A program made the position numbers and the translations under genes. DNA of 64,000 nt from assembly GCA_032718865.1 (NCBI GenBank), contig JALUTQ010000039.1:1-64000 (forward strand). Direction: 5' to 3'. Below are positions 12,394 to 23,868 of the stretch, in pieces; the stretch's first letter is position 1, and every line of letters begins with the position of its first letter. The DNA comes from Tilletia caries (Eukaryota; Basidiomycota; Exobasidiomycetes; Tilletiales; Tilletiaceae). The notes beneath the pieces were generated by a model that did not search any database, was not told the DNA's origin, and worked only from the letters and a program-made list of their open reading frames with translations.

Positions 12394-12456
12394 AAGACGA
12401 CGCCTGAAGAGTCCAGTTTGAGGACGAAACAGTAAGCGCACCTGTAGCCACGTCTT
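12394..12456 (+). ncRNA. Hammerhead ribozyme motif, PLE copy 3
   Basis: Same hammerhead core and stems as in copies 1 and 2, again 60 nt before the element's 3' end. Confidence 0.75.
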
Positions 12457-12516
12457 ACTCGCCATCCTCGACTCCTCTTCAAGTCTCCCTCAAGTTGTCA
12501 CTTCACTTCTTACTTT

Positions 12517-12526
12517 AACCCTAACC
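12517..12526 (+). repeat. Short telomeric tract
   Basis: aaccctaacc sits between the 3' end of copy 3 and a 74-bp PLE fragment. Confidence 0.75.
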
Positions 12527-12600
12527 TGTAGCCACGTCTTACTCGCCATCCTCGACTCCTCTTCAAGTCTCCCTCAAGTTGTCACTTCACTTCTTACTTT
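12527..12600 (+). mobile_element. 74-bp PLE 3'-end fragment starting at the ribozyme site
   Basis: The fragment begins TGTAGCC, within 4-6 nt of the predicted hammerhead cleavage point (TGTA/GCC), and runs to the element's 3' end. It was the first PLE sequence added to the healed chromosome end. Confidence 0.8.
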
Positions 12601-12650
12601 AACCCTAACCCTAACCCTAACCCTAAACCTAACCCTAACCCTAACCCTAA
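12601..12650 (+). repeat. Innermost telomeric tract at the healed break
   Basis: About eight CCCTAA units (one variant, aaacct) join directly to the interior of a Crypton-type gene, with no other sequence between. Confidence 0.95.
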
Positions 12651-14108
12651 TCCCGGCAACGAGGACTACTGGTCTCACAGCCGAGAAGCAATGCGTGCTC
12701 CTTCGTCAAGCCTTCGACGATGTCGGCATCATCAGCAGTAACTTCACGCACGCAATGCGCCATGGAGGAGCTCGGTTTGCAGCAGCTGCAGGATGCTCTG
12801 ATCACACGATCAAACAGCACGGACGATGGGCAACCGACGTGTGCACTGAAAGATACATGACTGATGCAAGCCTTCCTCCAGTTCGTGTTCTCGCCGGGTT
12901 TCATAAGGACGGCGGCGACTATTGGCTCCCACGCACCCTTCTGGAGCCGCCCAGTAACCTTGCTTCTCTCCTCTTTCCCTGGGCGGACACTTGGCGCCCG
13001 TCTCTGGCTGGTCGAGCGCCTGCCCACGAGGACAAGACTGCTGGCCTCTTTTTGGATCTCATCGTCCACCTCCGAACCGTCCTTCTTCAAGACGCCGCCT
13101 TCCTTCAGCCGCTCTACCCCACCCTCGCTGTTTGGTCCAGCGTTCCCTTCTCCTCCGCCGAATTTGCCTCGTGGTCGGCTTCGCTGCGCCAGAAGACCGC
13201 TTCGACCCCCGACCCCTTCGAGCTCAGCCTGCACACTATCACTCCAACAATCAGCAATGCCTTGGCCTCAATGCGCGTCGACATCACGGCACTTGGGGGC
13301 GAGGTACGACGCGAAGCACAGGAGACTCGTGCTGCTCTGGGAGAGATGATGGGCAAGCTCGGTCAGCTTATGAGCCAGCATAGTGGAGCCGAGGTAGAGC
13401 TGGAGGAGCTGGAGAGCAGCTGCACCGTAGTCCTATCTCGAGTAAGTCGTTCCTCCCTCTGTCACCACTCGTTGAAGTAGCAGCTGCTGATATCTGTCTT
13501 GCCTTGCGTTTCTGGTCTAGGTACAAGCACTTCGAAGCAGCAGCAGCAACAACAACCACTCCTCAGCAGCAGCAGCAGCAGCAGCAGCACTGCGTCCAGC
13601 CTCTGTTCACAGGCTGCTTCCTGCCCCTGTTCCTCCTTCGCTTTTTCTGCCGCCGACAACCTCAAGTCTCCCCTCCGTCGCGTCCGGCGCATCTTCGGAA
13701 TCTGCTGCTGGTCCACCTGGTCTGCCCTCAGCAGCGGCTATGCGCACACTGTCATGGCCATCTACGGTGGAGGACTTGTGGGTGGAATGGTTGTACGGGT
13801 CCGGCGGGCAAGAGCCTCTGAAGGTGCTGGCGGAGCGGCACGACGACGTTTGCACCAAGGGCAATTCTGCTCGCACGATGATGAAGAGGATCAGGAAGAT
13901 TGTACAGGGCGTGATCGACGTGAGCGGAGGCGACCACAGCAAAGGACGACATGCAGCTCGGATTCTCGACACGATGCGCAAGCGGAGCGAGCATGAGAAA
14001 GACATCGGACTCAGAACCCTATCGGAAATCTTCACCAAGCCGGCCACAAGAACGCAATGGATCGCGGCGGCAAAGGGACAGCTGGCACCTGGATCGGAAT
14101 CTGTATGA
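12651..14108 (+). pseudogene. Crypton/Ndc10-like tyrosine recombinase with GCR1_C domain, 5'-truncated
   Basis: The frame is open straight out of the telomeric repeat with no start codon, so the 5' part of the gene is missing. Exon to 13441, intron 13442-13520 (gtaagt..tag, phase 0), second exon 13521-14108. Visible are the C-terminal catalytic box of fungal Crypton/Ndc10 tyrosine recombinases (HAMRHG with the H-x-x-R residues, then GRW, then a Tyr in ERYMT). A long helical region follows, then a poly-Ala stretch from a CAG-type repeat at 13564-13590. The end is a GCR1_C-type DNA-binding domain (TVEDLWVEWLYG onward, about 13764-14050). Such proteins move Crypton elements or are domesticated DNA-binding proteins. 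Lacking its N-terminus, this copy should be inactive unless an internal start is used. Confidence 0.75.
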
Positions 14109-16490
14109 TGGAAATCTGTATCATGACGATGAAGTGTGTGTATCTGTGTATCTATCATCACCAACTAGGAATTTGTATTTTTGGAACTGTCTACCTACCT
14201 GCCTACCACTGACTGCATCGCCGAGTAAAAGCTAGCCTCCTGCTTCTGTCCCTTCTATCCTATCCCGTCCCTGTCCCCCTCGCACCAACAGCCGAGTCTT
14301 CAATCCGGCTCTGCCGCCTGTAACGCCTGTAACGTAACGTCGTCCCAGCCACTGTGGAGCGAGCGAGAGAGAATCGACGTAAGCTCGTCGTTCACCGGTA
14401 TATCCTCGTCTGTCATAATCGAGGCAGTCTACTCGCCGTCCGTTGCGAGTATGAGAAGGAATGTGTGGAAGTCAGTAGAGTAGGCTGTGGAGAGCGGGAA
14501 GGAAGAGAGGAGAGAAAGACGGCAAGAGGGAAGAAAAAAGAGGATCGGTGCGGTGAGAGACCGCGTAGCTAGCTCGCCGAGTAGATATGCGTCCGCCTGA
14601 GTTAAGGCCTCGGTCCTGTGCTGCGGAAGGATGGCGGAAGGATGTGTGAGCGTGGGCTGTGGAGCGAGAAGTCAGCTCCTGAAATCAAGCTGTATATGTG
14701 TGAAATCAAGCTGTATATGTGTGAAATCAAGCTGTATATGTGATATGATAGCACATCGAGATTCGAGTCCGCGGTAGGGTATGAACGGGGAAGCAGGAAT
14801 TGAGAAGCTAATTGGGGAGTCGTCAGTGGTTAAAAAGCCGTGGTTAGGAAGGAAGAAGCTGCTTAAGTCATTCATGAAGGGAGGAGATGTCTCTGTGATG
14901 CAGAACGAGAGGAAGTTTATCGATTGTCAGCGCACAGTTGGTGAGCTACGGGTGAGATTGTTCAGGATCAGCACGCGTCAGAACAAGGAGCGCAGAGCAA
15001 GCGGTGAGTACGTCGGCTCATGTCGGCGGAAAGGAACTGCGAGATGCTTAAGAGACAGGGCTGGAGGGAAAATAAAAGAAGGGAGCTGGAAAGAATCGAA
15101 AGAGAAGGTGTGAGAGTAGAGTAAACCTGTATTATGTATGAAGCAAAGACGCCATGCAAACTAGGAGATAAGGAGGGTCAGCTACCAGCGAGAGCGTACG
15201 GCGCGATCAGACATCGCCGAGGAGGGTTGCTATGAGAGAGGAGAAAGAAGGACTGGAAAGCGCGAGAAAAAAGAAGTGAGGGACTTTCTGCGACCTGTTG
15301 GGGATGAGTAATGTGTGAAAGATGATTAAAGCAATAGTCAGTAGGTCTCTCACGGGCTACAGCAGCATCTCACAACACAGGTATCAGTCATCGTGACCTT
15401 CCTGTCATCACATGTAGAAATATTGTATCAAGTTGCACCCTCCCGTCGTACTCAGTAATCCGTCCCAAATCCCAACCCGAAAATGGCATGAATTCTCCCC
15501 TATTTCGGCTTTCTTTGCAGGGAGCACACTGCGCAACTGGTGTACTCCCTGAAGAAAGCCAGAGAGCCGGAAGAAAGGGAAATCCTCCTGTGACGGTGGC
15601 GCAGTGTGCTAGAAAGACGGGGGAAGAGGAAAAAATAGTCATCAGTTTTCAGTGCGCTGAGGAGACAGAATAACTGGGCGATGATGGCCACGAATACTCA
15701 CAGCGCTGAGACGATTGCCACAGCGATCCTGGGGTAATGCGCCGATGCGCGCTTCAGTGATCTGTGTAGAACAAGTGAAAGGGTAGAGAAAGGGGGAAGA
15801 TGGACGGAGAAAGATGAAGGGCAGAGAGATCAGGGAGAAGAGAAGGGAAATCAGAGATGTGAGGGTGGCAGAATGGATCAGAGCAGAAGATGGTGAGGGT
15901 GGAACGGAAACGGAGGTGTCAGCAGCAGTGCCATAGCCTGTGAGACCGAAAGAAACGGGAGAGTTGTCTTACCAGTCAGAGAGCGAAGGAGAGAAAGGTC
16001 GGTTGTCCTCTTCAAGTCGGTGTAAAGAGGCATTGGGTTGTGAGGGAGCTGCCTCATCAGGGAACACGTGGTAGGTCGAAGCGGAGTTCTAGGAAGGGAA
16101 AGAGTTCCCCGAAAACAAAGGTCATGGTCAGTTCTGCTGGTGGTTGAAGGGAAAAGTTTCCTCAAACGTTGTGGCCAGTTGTGGCCGGACACAAGTGGCC
16201 GCTGTGTCCGTAACACGAAAACTCTAAAGAGTTCGGGGAAACAGTAAGATCAACGATTGACGCCACCGCCCGATTCCCGTTCCTCATAAGCAATGAATGA
16301 ATGCGGTTTCCCGTCGTAACCCACGCTATGTATCAGTTGAGATCACCGATCACCCACTTCCTTCCTTCCTTTCCTTCCATGAGGTACGATATCCTTCAAG
16401 GCGTCCCCTCCCTACTCGCTACACACATTTTCCCTCGTTTCTTGTTCTTCTGAACGCTCACCATTCAGCGCTCACTCTCAAGCAGAAATC
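14109..16490. other. Intergenic region without a recognisable gene
   Basis: About 2.4 kb between the Crypton remnant and the reductase gene. It holds only short open frames with no recognisable domain, a triple 21-bp repeat at 14680-14742, and pyrimidine-rich sequence just before 16491 that probably belongs to the reductase promoter and leader. Confidence 0.6.
14680..14742 (+). repeat. Three perfect tandem copies of a 21-bp unit
   Basis: The unit tgaaatcaagctgtatatgt(g) is repeated three times without mismatch. No link to a gene is visible. Confidence 0.9.
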
Positions 16491-17612
16491 ATGCCAATCC
16501 CTGCATTCAAGCTGAACAATGGTGAGCAGCCGGTCTTTCCTTGACGTCATTGACTGCCGAACTGACGGACAACGTTATTCAAAGGGGTGGAGATTCCTGC
16601 TGTACAGATGGGTGTCTGGCAAGGTCGATTCGACGGAGGAACGACCGGCTTGGACGACGCAGTCGAGGTTGGATATCGAGCCTTCGACACTGCCATGGTG
16701 TGTAAAAGGGCCCTCTGTCCAAGTTCTCGTCGTCTGTCGCTGAAAAGTCTTCCCTTCCTCACCAGCGTTACAAGAACGAAGCTGCAGTCGGACAGGCGAT
16801 TAGATACAGCGGCCTCCCGCGGTCCGAGTTCTTTGTGACAACCAAGCTTGCGAACGATGATCACCACCGAGTGGCTCAGGCCTTCCAAACTTCTCTTGAG
16901 GAACTCGACCTCGAAGGACCACTTGATCTTTGGTTGATGCACTCGCCGGCTGGACGCAAGGACGATGTCTCCTACGATGGCCCTCCGGATGGACCGACAT
17001 TCAACGAGTGAGTTTGGAGCGAACTCAACGCCGAAAAGAAGCTGACTTTCCAACAGGACTTGGGCAGAGATGGAGCGCGTCTACGACACCAAGCAAGTCC
17101 GCGCCATCGGGGTCTCCAACTTCTCCGTTCGTACTCTCGAAGAGCTCTTCGAAACCGCTCGCATCGTTCCCGCTGTCAATCAAGTCGAGGGACACCCGTA
17201 CCTGCCCGACGAGGAGCTCAAGGCCTACTGCGACGCAAAGGGGATCCACATCACCTACTACAGCCCTCTCGGATCCAACGTCGGCGACAGCGTCTCTCCC
17301 ATCTTGACCGACAACGACCTGACGGCAGTCGCAGAGGAACACAATGTCTCCGTCGCCCAGATCGCCCTCAGTTGGGCCGTCCAACGCGGAGTCTCTGTGG
17401 CGCCACGCAGCACGAACAAGGACCGGATGAAACAGAACCTGACCTTGGTACAGCTCAGCGACGAGGAAATCGGCCGAATCAACAACATCCACAAGTCAGA
17501 TCCGTCCAGGCACACTCGTCTGTGCAATGTTGCCTGGAACAAGGAGAAAGAAACGGCTTGCGGCTGGAAACTGGAGAGGCTTGGCTGGGACGTTGGCTTC
17601 AAGACAGCGTAG
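16491..17612 (+). CDS. Aldo/keto reductase (AKR superfamily)
   Basis: NAD(P)H-dependent oxidoreductase that reduces aldehydes or ketones, probably cytosolic. Four exons: 16491-16521, 16585-16697, 16766-17007 and 17057-17612, all GT..AG, phases consistent, giving 313 aa, the usual family length of 300-330. Seen: [13 protein letters not shown] at the N-terminus; the active-site Asp in GYRAFDTA; Tyr in YKNEAAVG; Lys in FFVTTKL; and His in LWLMHSPA. The family signature [10 protein letters not shown] follows, then the cofactor-binding C-terminal [15 protein letters not shown]. The C-terminus ([12 protein letters not shown]) is a plain tail. It is convergent with the secreted-protein gene. Substrate cannot be told from sequence; xylose-reductase, glycerol-dehydrogenase or general carbonyl-reductase roles are all possible. 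Confidence 0.93.
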
Positions 17613-18147
17613 AAAACCATTCTGATCATTTGCTCCTTCCCTCGCATGAGCAATTCAATCCCAAGCCTCCTTATTGAGATCAATTCCGCCCCTGGTGCAG
17701 TTTCAGCCTCCGTCAGCTTCTTCGTCGACTTACTTGCAACGTTATCCTTGCGTGTGGCACTGTGGCACCAAGGTTCAGTATTCAGTGCACTTGGTGTTGA
17801 CGAAAGCTGGGCGAGGCTCTTAAGTCGTGCCAGGGTAAATTTGCGGAATTCGGCGTCAGCAACCGGCGTTCAGCAAGGAGTCTTAGGTATGTAAGATGAT
17901 TGCCTTTGTGGTGTAGGTGACGGTGCTATACGGTGACGATATACAAACGTTCCGGTGACGATGAGACCCATAAAAATCCTTAAGGAATGTGGCGTGGGAA
18001 GAAAGAGTGGGAGAAAGGCGTTGCGAGCCGAAGGGCCCGTCGGAAATGCAGGCAAACGAGTGGATGGAACCCGAAGGCGATGTAAGGTGCCAAGTATCAA
18101 GCGGATGGGCGGAGGTAGCCGGTTCGGATCACAGATTACCCTCGGTC
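17613..18147. other. Intergenic region between convergent genes
   Basis: 535 bp separating two stop codons that face each other. I see only presumed 3' UTRs and no further gene. Confidence 0.6.
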
Positions 18148-20446
18148 TCACTTGCAGATTCCGCTCACGTCCCCCTTGGCGATGCTGCACGTACCACTCA
18201 AGCATCCCGCGTTCTGGTAGAACGCTGCCCCACTCGCCTTCTTTACTTCGCAGGTTGCATCATTCGAGCGCGTGCCGTCCGGATTGAGCTTGGCGCGGCA
18301 GTAGCCCGACTGGCAGAACGAATTTGAGCCACACGCGGAGCCGTTAGGCAGAGGAGTCGCCGTTGATGTAGTGGTGGGCTTTGAGGTGGTGCTGGTCGCG
18401 CTGATGGGCTTGGATGTGATCGTGCTTGCCTTGGTAGTGGTGGAAGACATGGTAGTGGTAGCTTTGGTGCTTGTGTTACTGGGCTTGGACGTGGTTGCGC
18501 TGCTCGATGTCTTTGTACTCGTTGGCATGGTCGTCGTGGATGAAGTGGTGGCAGCCTTCAAGGTCGTTGATGTCTTCGAAGTGGTCGCGGCCGAGCTGGT
18601 CGTGGCCTTCGAAGTCGTGACAGACGACAAGGTGCTCGCCTTCGAAGTCGTGCTTGCCTTGGGTGTGGTTGTTGTCATCGTCGAGCTCGAACTCGTGGAC
18701 GACTTTGACGTTGTGGTGGAAGACGCTGACGTGGTGGTACTGGACTTGCTCGTTGTGGACGAAGACGTGGTGGTGGCCGACGTCGTGGCAGGCTTCGATG
18801 TCGATGTCGAAGTCGACGTACTTGTGCTCGTGCTTGTGGCAATCGGCTTCGAGGTCGTCGTGGACGAAGACGTGATGGTAGCTGACGTCGTGGCGGGCTT
18901 CGAGGTCGTCGTTGAAGAGGAAGCGCTCGTGCTCGGGCTCGTGCTGCTTGGCGTTGTGGTCGTGCTACTCGACGACGTACTTGTGGTGCTCGTCGTTGTG
19001 GTAGTGCTGCTCGACGAAGACGAGGTCGTGCTTGTGGCAGTCGAGGACGAGCTTGTTGTCGTCGCTGTTGTTGTTGGCGTTGTCGTTATCGTTATCGTGG
19101 CGATCGCGGTCACGGTGCTTGTGGTGGTAGTAGTGGCAAGAGTAGTAGTGCTGGACGTGCTCGTACTGGTCGGCATCGAAGTCGCCGTTGTGGTCGTATC
19201 TGCGGTCGACGTGACCGTGTCTGTGGTCGACGTGGCCGTTTCTTTGGTCGTGGCAGTGCTGGTCGTACTGGTAACAAATGCTGGCGCACATTTACGTTCT
19301 ACGCACCTGTTCGAGTAACAGTCCGAGTTGTAGTAGCACGCGCCAGCCAATTCCGACGCTCCACATGTGCGGCCAAAGTTGCACTTGCTGGAGCCACAGT
19401 CTGCTGGCGCTGAGCATGGTCCACCAACAGGCTGAAACGTACAGAAGGGGCGGCTGCTCGCCGCGCCCTTTGCATAGGAGTAGCGACCCGTCTGGCATAC
19501 AAAGTTCGTAAAGCAGGTTGTACCGACGTCTTCACCGGTACCGCATCGGAGGACGCCATCACCCAAAGTATCAGTGCAGAAGCGGCTCGAACAGTCTGAA
19601 TTGGAGGCGCACTGGTTGCCGGCGTCTCGCCAGCCACAGTAGGGAAGGTTGTATACCTTGGTCGAGAGCGCGAAAGTGCCGCCCAGGAGTTCGGTCGCGG
19701 CCACGTACCGCAGGGATTGCTGTCGAAATTGAGCACCGCAAGTGTAATCGTTGGGAGCTGGGTAGCCGAGAACCTGGTCTAATGCGCAGTTGCCGTTTTG
19801 CTGACAAGTTCCACTCTGGCAGTCGGCACGGTCGGTGCAAGGGTAACCACCGGCTATGAGGCATCTGCCTTGGAGAGAAGTGCCGTCGCTGGGCCTGAGA
19901 AAGAAAAATGTGTAAGCCTTCTGAAAGGTCAGAGGCAGCACAGCCTGAGAATACTCACGTGCGGACATCGCGACTAGTTCCGCATCGACCGACGTCATTG
20001 CAGTCGGTGTCGTACTTGCAGCGTATCATGTTGGTGGGTATCTGGGGACAATAGTCGGCAGTGCAGCCGCCGTCATCGGGGGAACACCGGCCGTAGCTGG
20101 CGCAGTTGTTCGTGGTGCACTCACTGTCAGCGCTGCAAGTGTTGTAGATAGGCGATAGCATACAGATGCGCTGAGGCTGATTGTAGGGTGCGGGCTGGAA
20201 GAGGAAGGGAAACTCGCATGTAGGGGCATCGACACCGCAGTCGGTACTTGTGGTGCACGCTTTTCCCGCCGTAACCGGTGCCGTGAAGGGAATCGTACCG
20301 CGACTGGAGAGAGTGCCGTTGTACGAGGAGTACTTGTGTCCACCCCGGCGGTTGTTGACCGGATCCACGCCTGGATAGGCGGCGGCGAGGGAAATCAGGG
20401 TCGCAGCGGCGGCGAGCGCGCGGGCGAGGAATGCCGAACTGACCAT
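18148..20446 (-). CDS. Secreted Cys-rich protein with long Ser/Thr mucin-like stalk
   Basis: Two exons: 20446-19959 and 19894-18148, with an intron of 65 bp, giving 744 aa. A signal peptide is clear (hydrophobic residues about 5-22, then AAAYPG). The N-terminal ~320 residues hold repeated Cys pairs of the form CxxxxDC..C and GxxCxxNSDCxSxxC, like Dickkopf/EB-type Cys modules. Then come about 280 residues of almost only Ser, Thr, Ala and Lys (STTTSKPATTSAT repeats), expected to be heavily O-glycosylated. A last Cys-rich module (GSNSFCQSGYCRA) ends the protein. There is no GPI-type C-terminus. Probably a cell-surface or extracellular structural protein, possibly an adhesin. I do not recognise a named family. 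The opposite strand of the Thr stretch gives a long Val/Leu frame that is a shadow. Confidence 0.85.
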
Positions 20447-20984
20447 GACGGAGAAAGAAGGGGAGGGGAGGAGATGTGACGGAAAGAGGAAGGTAAGGAG
20501 GTAAAAGAATCGTCAGCTGCGACTCGCGAGGGCTTTCTTTTATGCGTTTCGGTCAGGCATCCTGAAGAGGGAAAGAAGGAAGGAAGCTGAGCGCTGAGCG
20601 CTGAGCGCTGGAATCCGGGATTTGAGAAGAAAACGGTCTGCAGCCGTGTTTCGCGGAGTTTCTGTATCCTGTTACCTGTATGCTGTGTGTGCCTTGCATG
20701 TGAGTACATACGGAACTCGGGAGGGAATAGGGAGCAGCTGTGGCCTGTGGCCTGTTGTCGGAGGTGGTCTGGACTCTGGAACTGTCAGTTGGTGGTGCCT
20801 GTCGTTGCTCGTGAGCGCAGTCGGCCCTTGGGATTTCAGACTCCGAGCGAGCGCCAAGTGCCAGGCACAGCAGATGAAACAAATGCGGATCCGGGTCGGA
20901 TAAACAGACGGCCGTCTCTCTTCCCTTTGTTCTGGTTCTGGGATCTGGGCAGGCCCCAGTCTTGTCGCTGGAGAGCTACGACCC

Positions 20985-21218
20985 GGTCATCGAAGTTCTC
21001 ACCATCTGTATGATAAGTAAGTGCCACTGGCTGGGCCTTGACCTCGAAGATGCGGTCCTCGACGGTACGGCAGTGAGGAACGAGATATCGTGCCTCCTCC
21101 GAGGTCGAAGCTGAGGACGTTCTTCTTGCCCTTGCCCCTTCATGTCGACACCGTAGGCTATGGCGGCAGCGGCGGGCTCGTTCGTGATGCGCATCACGTT
21201 CGGGCCAGTGACCTTGTG
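20985..21218 (-). pseudogene. Hsp70 fragment, copy 1
   Basis: On the minus strand the signature region of Hsp70 is readable: RITNEPAAAAIAYGVD, then, after a frame change, NVLSFDLGGGT, then FLTAVEDRIFEVKA-like residues and ENFDDRVV. These normally form one continuous stretch of the ATPase domain. Here they lie in different frames and no further Hsp70 sequence surrounds them. It is a relic, divergently oriented to the F-box-like gene, and the same relic is in the other copy. Confidence 0.75.
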
Positions 21219-21681
21219 GAGTCAATGAGTACATAACGGGTGATTGTGTGATTACTGAGTCATTGTCACACCTTCCTTCCTTCCTATTCCCTCCCCTTTT
21301 GCTCGTTAGACCACCATCGTACTACTTGCTCTTGCTCGTAGGACACTGCGAAGTGGCACGAGCGGACGATCGTTGCCGTCGTCCCAGAGGCATCGAAGTC
21401 TCCTAGTGGATCTGTGAGTGGTGTGCGAGATGTGTAGCGCTTCCTGCTGCTGAACAAGACCTCGATCATGAAGCCATTCGCTGTGTTATTGGACGCGGCG
21501 CATACATGGACCACGTATGTAGTCGATACTCCTTTCCTCAAAACAGCGTCTGCGTAAGCTTGTACTACTGCGTGCGCGTGAGGCAGCTGCCTTGCTCACA
21601 TTCTTTCTCTTCCACCTTCTCGACACGGTCTTCTATCTAATCTCGCACATCTCACCCTTTGTGCTCAAGATCGTACGCGAG

Positions 21682-23228
21682 ATGGGGCCGCCAACGAGCA
21701 GCCGTGGATCGGCCCTCGACCTTCTTCCGATGGAGCTATGGATGCAGATCGCCCAGGAGGTCGCATGGGCTCGACAGGACACCATTCGGAAAGAGGACGG
21801 CGCCTCGATGGCATGGCAGTACGGACCCAAGGATCACCCGCTCATCGCCCTCTCACAGACCTGCAAGACGTTCCAAGCCATCGCCGCCCCGCTGATCTGG
21901 AGCAACATCACCTTCGGCCAGAACTGGGACGATGGCGGCCTCGATCTTATCCCCAAGCTCATCGTCTGCCTCAAGAACCCTATCGTGCGGGAAACGATCG
22001 AAAGTCTGGATATCGACATGGATTTGAATATCGACTGCCTGGCCCCCTGGGAATACGGTAGCTGGGAGGGGCCAGACAGCGTGCCGACCTACCTCGATCT
22101 TCTTGCGCTCACAACTCAGCTTGGCGATGCGTTGAGAGGGACTGGACTGGTGAGCTTATTTCCCTGCACCCAATGTGCACTTCCTCCACTGACGCCCTTG
22201 TCTTTGCTCACCACAACAGCGTGACCTGCGCTTCTGTGCCAACTGGAATAACCCTTCCGACGCCTTCCTCGAGGCTGTGGGTCAAGGCTGTCCGCAACTC
22301 GAGCACATCGAGCTTGCTTACGGGTCCGATAACGAGCCAAGTGAGTGGTCTGCTGTTCTCATCGCAACACCAATGCAATCGTCCCACGGGTGTTGATCTC
22401 AAAGTCTGTCGTCGATTAAGATGTGCAAGAGATCGACGACGTTGCCGTAAATGGACCCGACAAACTCGACGAGCTTTCACAGGTCCGCAGCGCGTGCATA
22501 GGAATGGGAGATACTCGTGACAATGACGTATTGCGGTTGGCCAACGGCAGCTACCCTTACGCGCTCGAGAAACATACGCCGTTTCTTGTCAAGTGGCTTC
22601 GTGGCGAGGTTCCCAGCGACGCGTCGAAGGAATTCAATGAAGTCGACAACAAGTTGGTGCATATCAAGACGTCGGCCCCTTTCCTTTACCGACACCAGTG
22701 TCTGGCGCCAGCATGGGCTCGATGTGAGTACCCTCGTCCTTGTGGCTCGACGATTTTTCCGGCTAACTGTTCCTGACGCTTTGTCTCATGTCTTACACGC
22801 TTACACGGGCAGTCAATCACATTCTAGAGAAAATAGATGGGGACAATGCCGAGATCGAGATGTCTTTCACGAGCGGAGAAATGTTCGACGAAGACAGATG
22901 TCCCGGAGGCGACAACTACGAGGAAGAGATGAGCTGGGTGCGCGCTGCATCCGCTCTGCGACCAAGCCTCGATCGACTCGCGGCTAAAGAGGAACAACGA
23001 GACCTTTCAGCGGAGGATGTGGTCGGAATGATGCGGACCGACCCTGTCTTTGCACCGTGGCGGAAAGCTTGGTTCGAAGGTCGCACCCAAAAGGTGGAAG
23101 TGGCCCCCTTGGACGGTCCCTCACTGGCGAAGGAGATCTTGCACTGCTGGAGGAAGAGTGCACAGTCGAGACTTGAAAGTCCAGATCCACCGGCAAGATG
23201 GGTTACAGGTTGGCCGGGGGGCTGGTGA
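21682..23228 (+). CDS. F-box-like protein, copy 1 (intact)
   Basis: Four exons: 21682-22149, 22220-22340, 22421-22723 and 22813-23228, phases consistent, giving 435 aa. The N-terminus has an F-box-like helix set (LDLLPMELWMQIAQ, then LIALSQTCKTFQAIAAPLIW) typical of basidiomycete F-box proteins. The remainder resembles a degenerate leucine-rich or WD-less repeat region with no named domain. F-box proteins act as substrate adaptors of SCF ubiquitin ligases. I chose the ATG at 21682 because upstream in-frame codons start with TTG and lack an ATG. It is divergent from the Hsp70 relic. The ending (GWPGGW) differs from copy 2, whose frame runs on for 19 more residues. Confidence 0.8.
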
Positions 23229-23265
23229 AGGTGAGGAAACCAGTCGAAGAAGGCAGCGGGCGAGA

Positions 23266-23868
23266 GCGGGGCCACGGTCTTCCCTCTACATCTGTCTTCC
23301 CCTCTCAACTTCACGACGTCAGCACACCTGGACATGATTCGGGCTCAGGTGTCCGCGCGAGAAGAGTGGCCAGCACCTTGTGTTTGCCTCTCCATGTACA
23401 CATACACGTAGTCTGCTGTCAATTGAAGTCCCTTCCATGTTCTGCCTGTCGATGCTGTCGCTGCTGCCGCCGATGTCATCGCCACTGAGCTCGAGCTCAC
23501 GAAGCGTGGGAGGGGAGCCACGTGGCGAATCTGCCCCGCCCACTTCTCCCCCTCGCCTTGACCACAGCAAGGACTGAGGAAGACTGCGACTCAACGACGA
23601 CAACGACGACGACGACCTCGAGCTCGAGCCTGCGGACCGCTGTGTGCTCGCGCTGCTGACCAGAACACTCTCAAGACGGGCACCGCGCTTTCGCTCTCCT
23701 TTCCGCTCTTTGCGCTTCGCAGACTCGCAGAAAACAAAAGACCAACACTTGCAAAAGACGGGCGCTCCGAACAGGACCGCTGCGGGTCAGGCCCTGGTCG
23801 CGTGAGCCACCGTCGCGCGCTCGACTCGCACTCATTCCAGCACTCGGTCGTGTTGTCCAGCTCCAGCA
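23266..23868. other. Intergenic region upstream of the SPT2-like gene
   Basis: About 600 bp, GC-rich, with no recognisable coding frame. It presumably holds the SPT2 promoter and 5' UTR. Confidence 0.55.

Larger units (their letters stand above)
8757..12516 (+). mobile_element. Penelope-like element, copy 3 (5'-truncated)
   Basis: It begins inside the N-terminal coding region (the codons around MAEKKEECLRF) directly after telomeric repeats and extends to the standard 3' end. It has longer A- and C-runs than the other copies throughout. It contains the RT, the tRNA-like block at 11417-11489 and a hammerhead at 12394-12456. Confidence 0.88.
20835..23265 (+). repeat. Segmental duplication, copy 1 (inverted relative to 49181-51605)
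   Basis: A block carrying an Hsp70 gene remnant and an F-box-like gene. Its reverse complement is found at about 49181-51605, with strong similarity over introns and intergenic DNA as well as exons. Boundaries are approximate and come from where similarity fades by eye. The two copies lie about 26 kb apart in opposite orientation. Confidence 0.85.

Noticed and set aside
12864..13383. Alternative frames over the Crypton exon
   Set aside because: Shadows of the GC-rich coding exon; only the annotated frame carries the HxxR..Y box and joins exon 2 in phase.
18371..19318. Long Val/Leu-rich open frame on + strand
   Set aside because: It is the antisense of the Ser/Thr repeat region of the secreted protein; codon bias of the repeat keeps it open.
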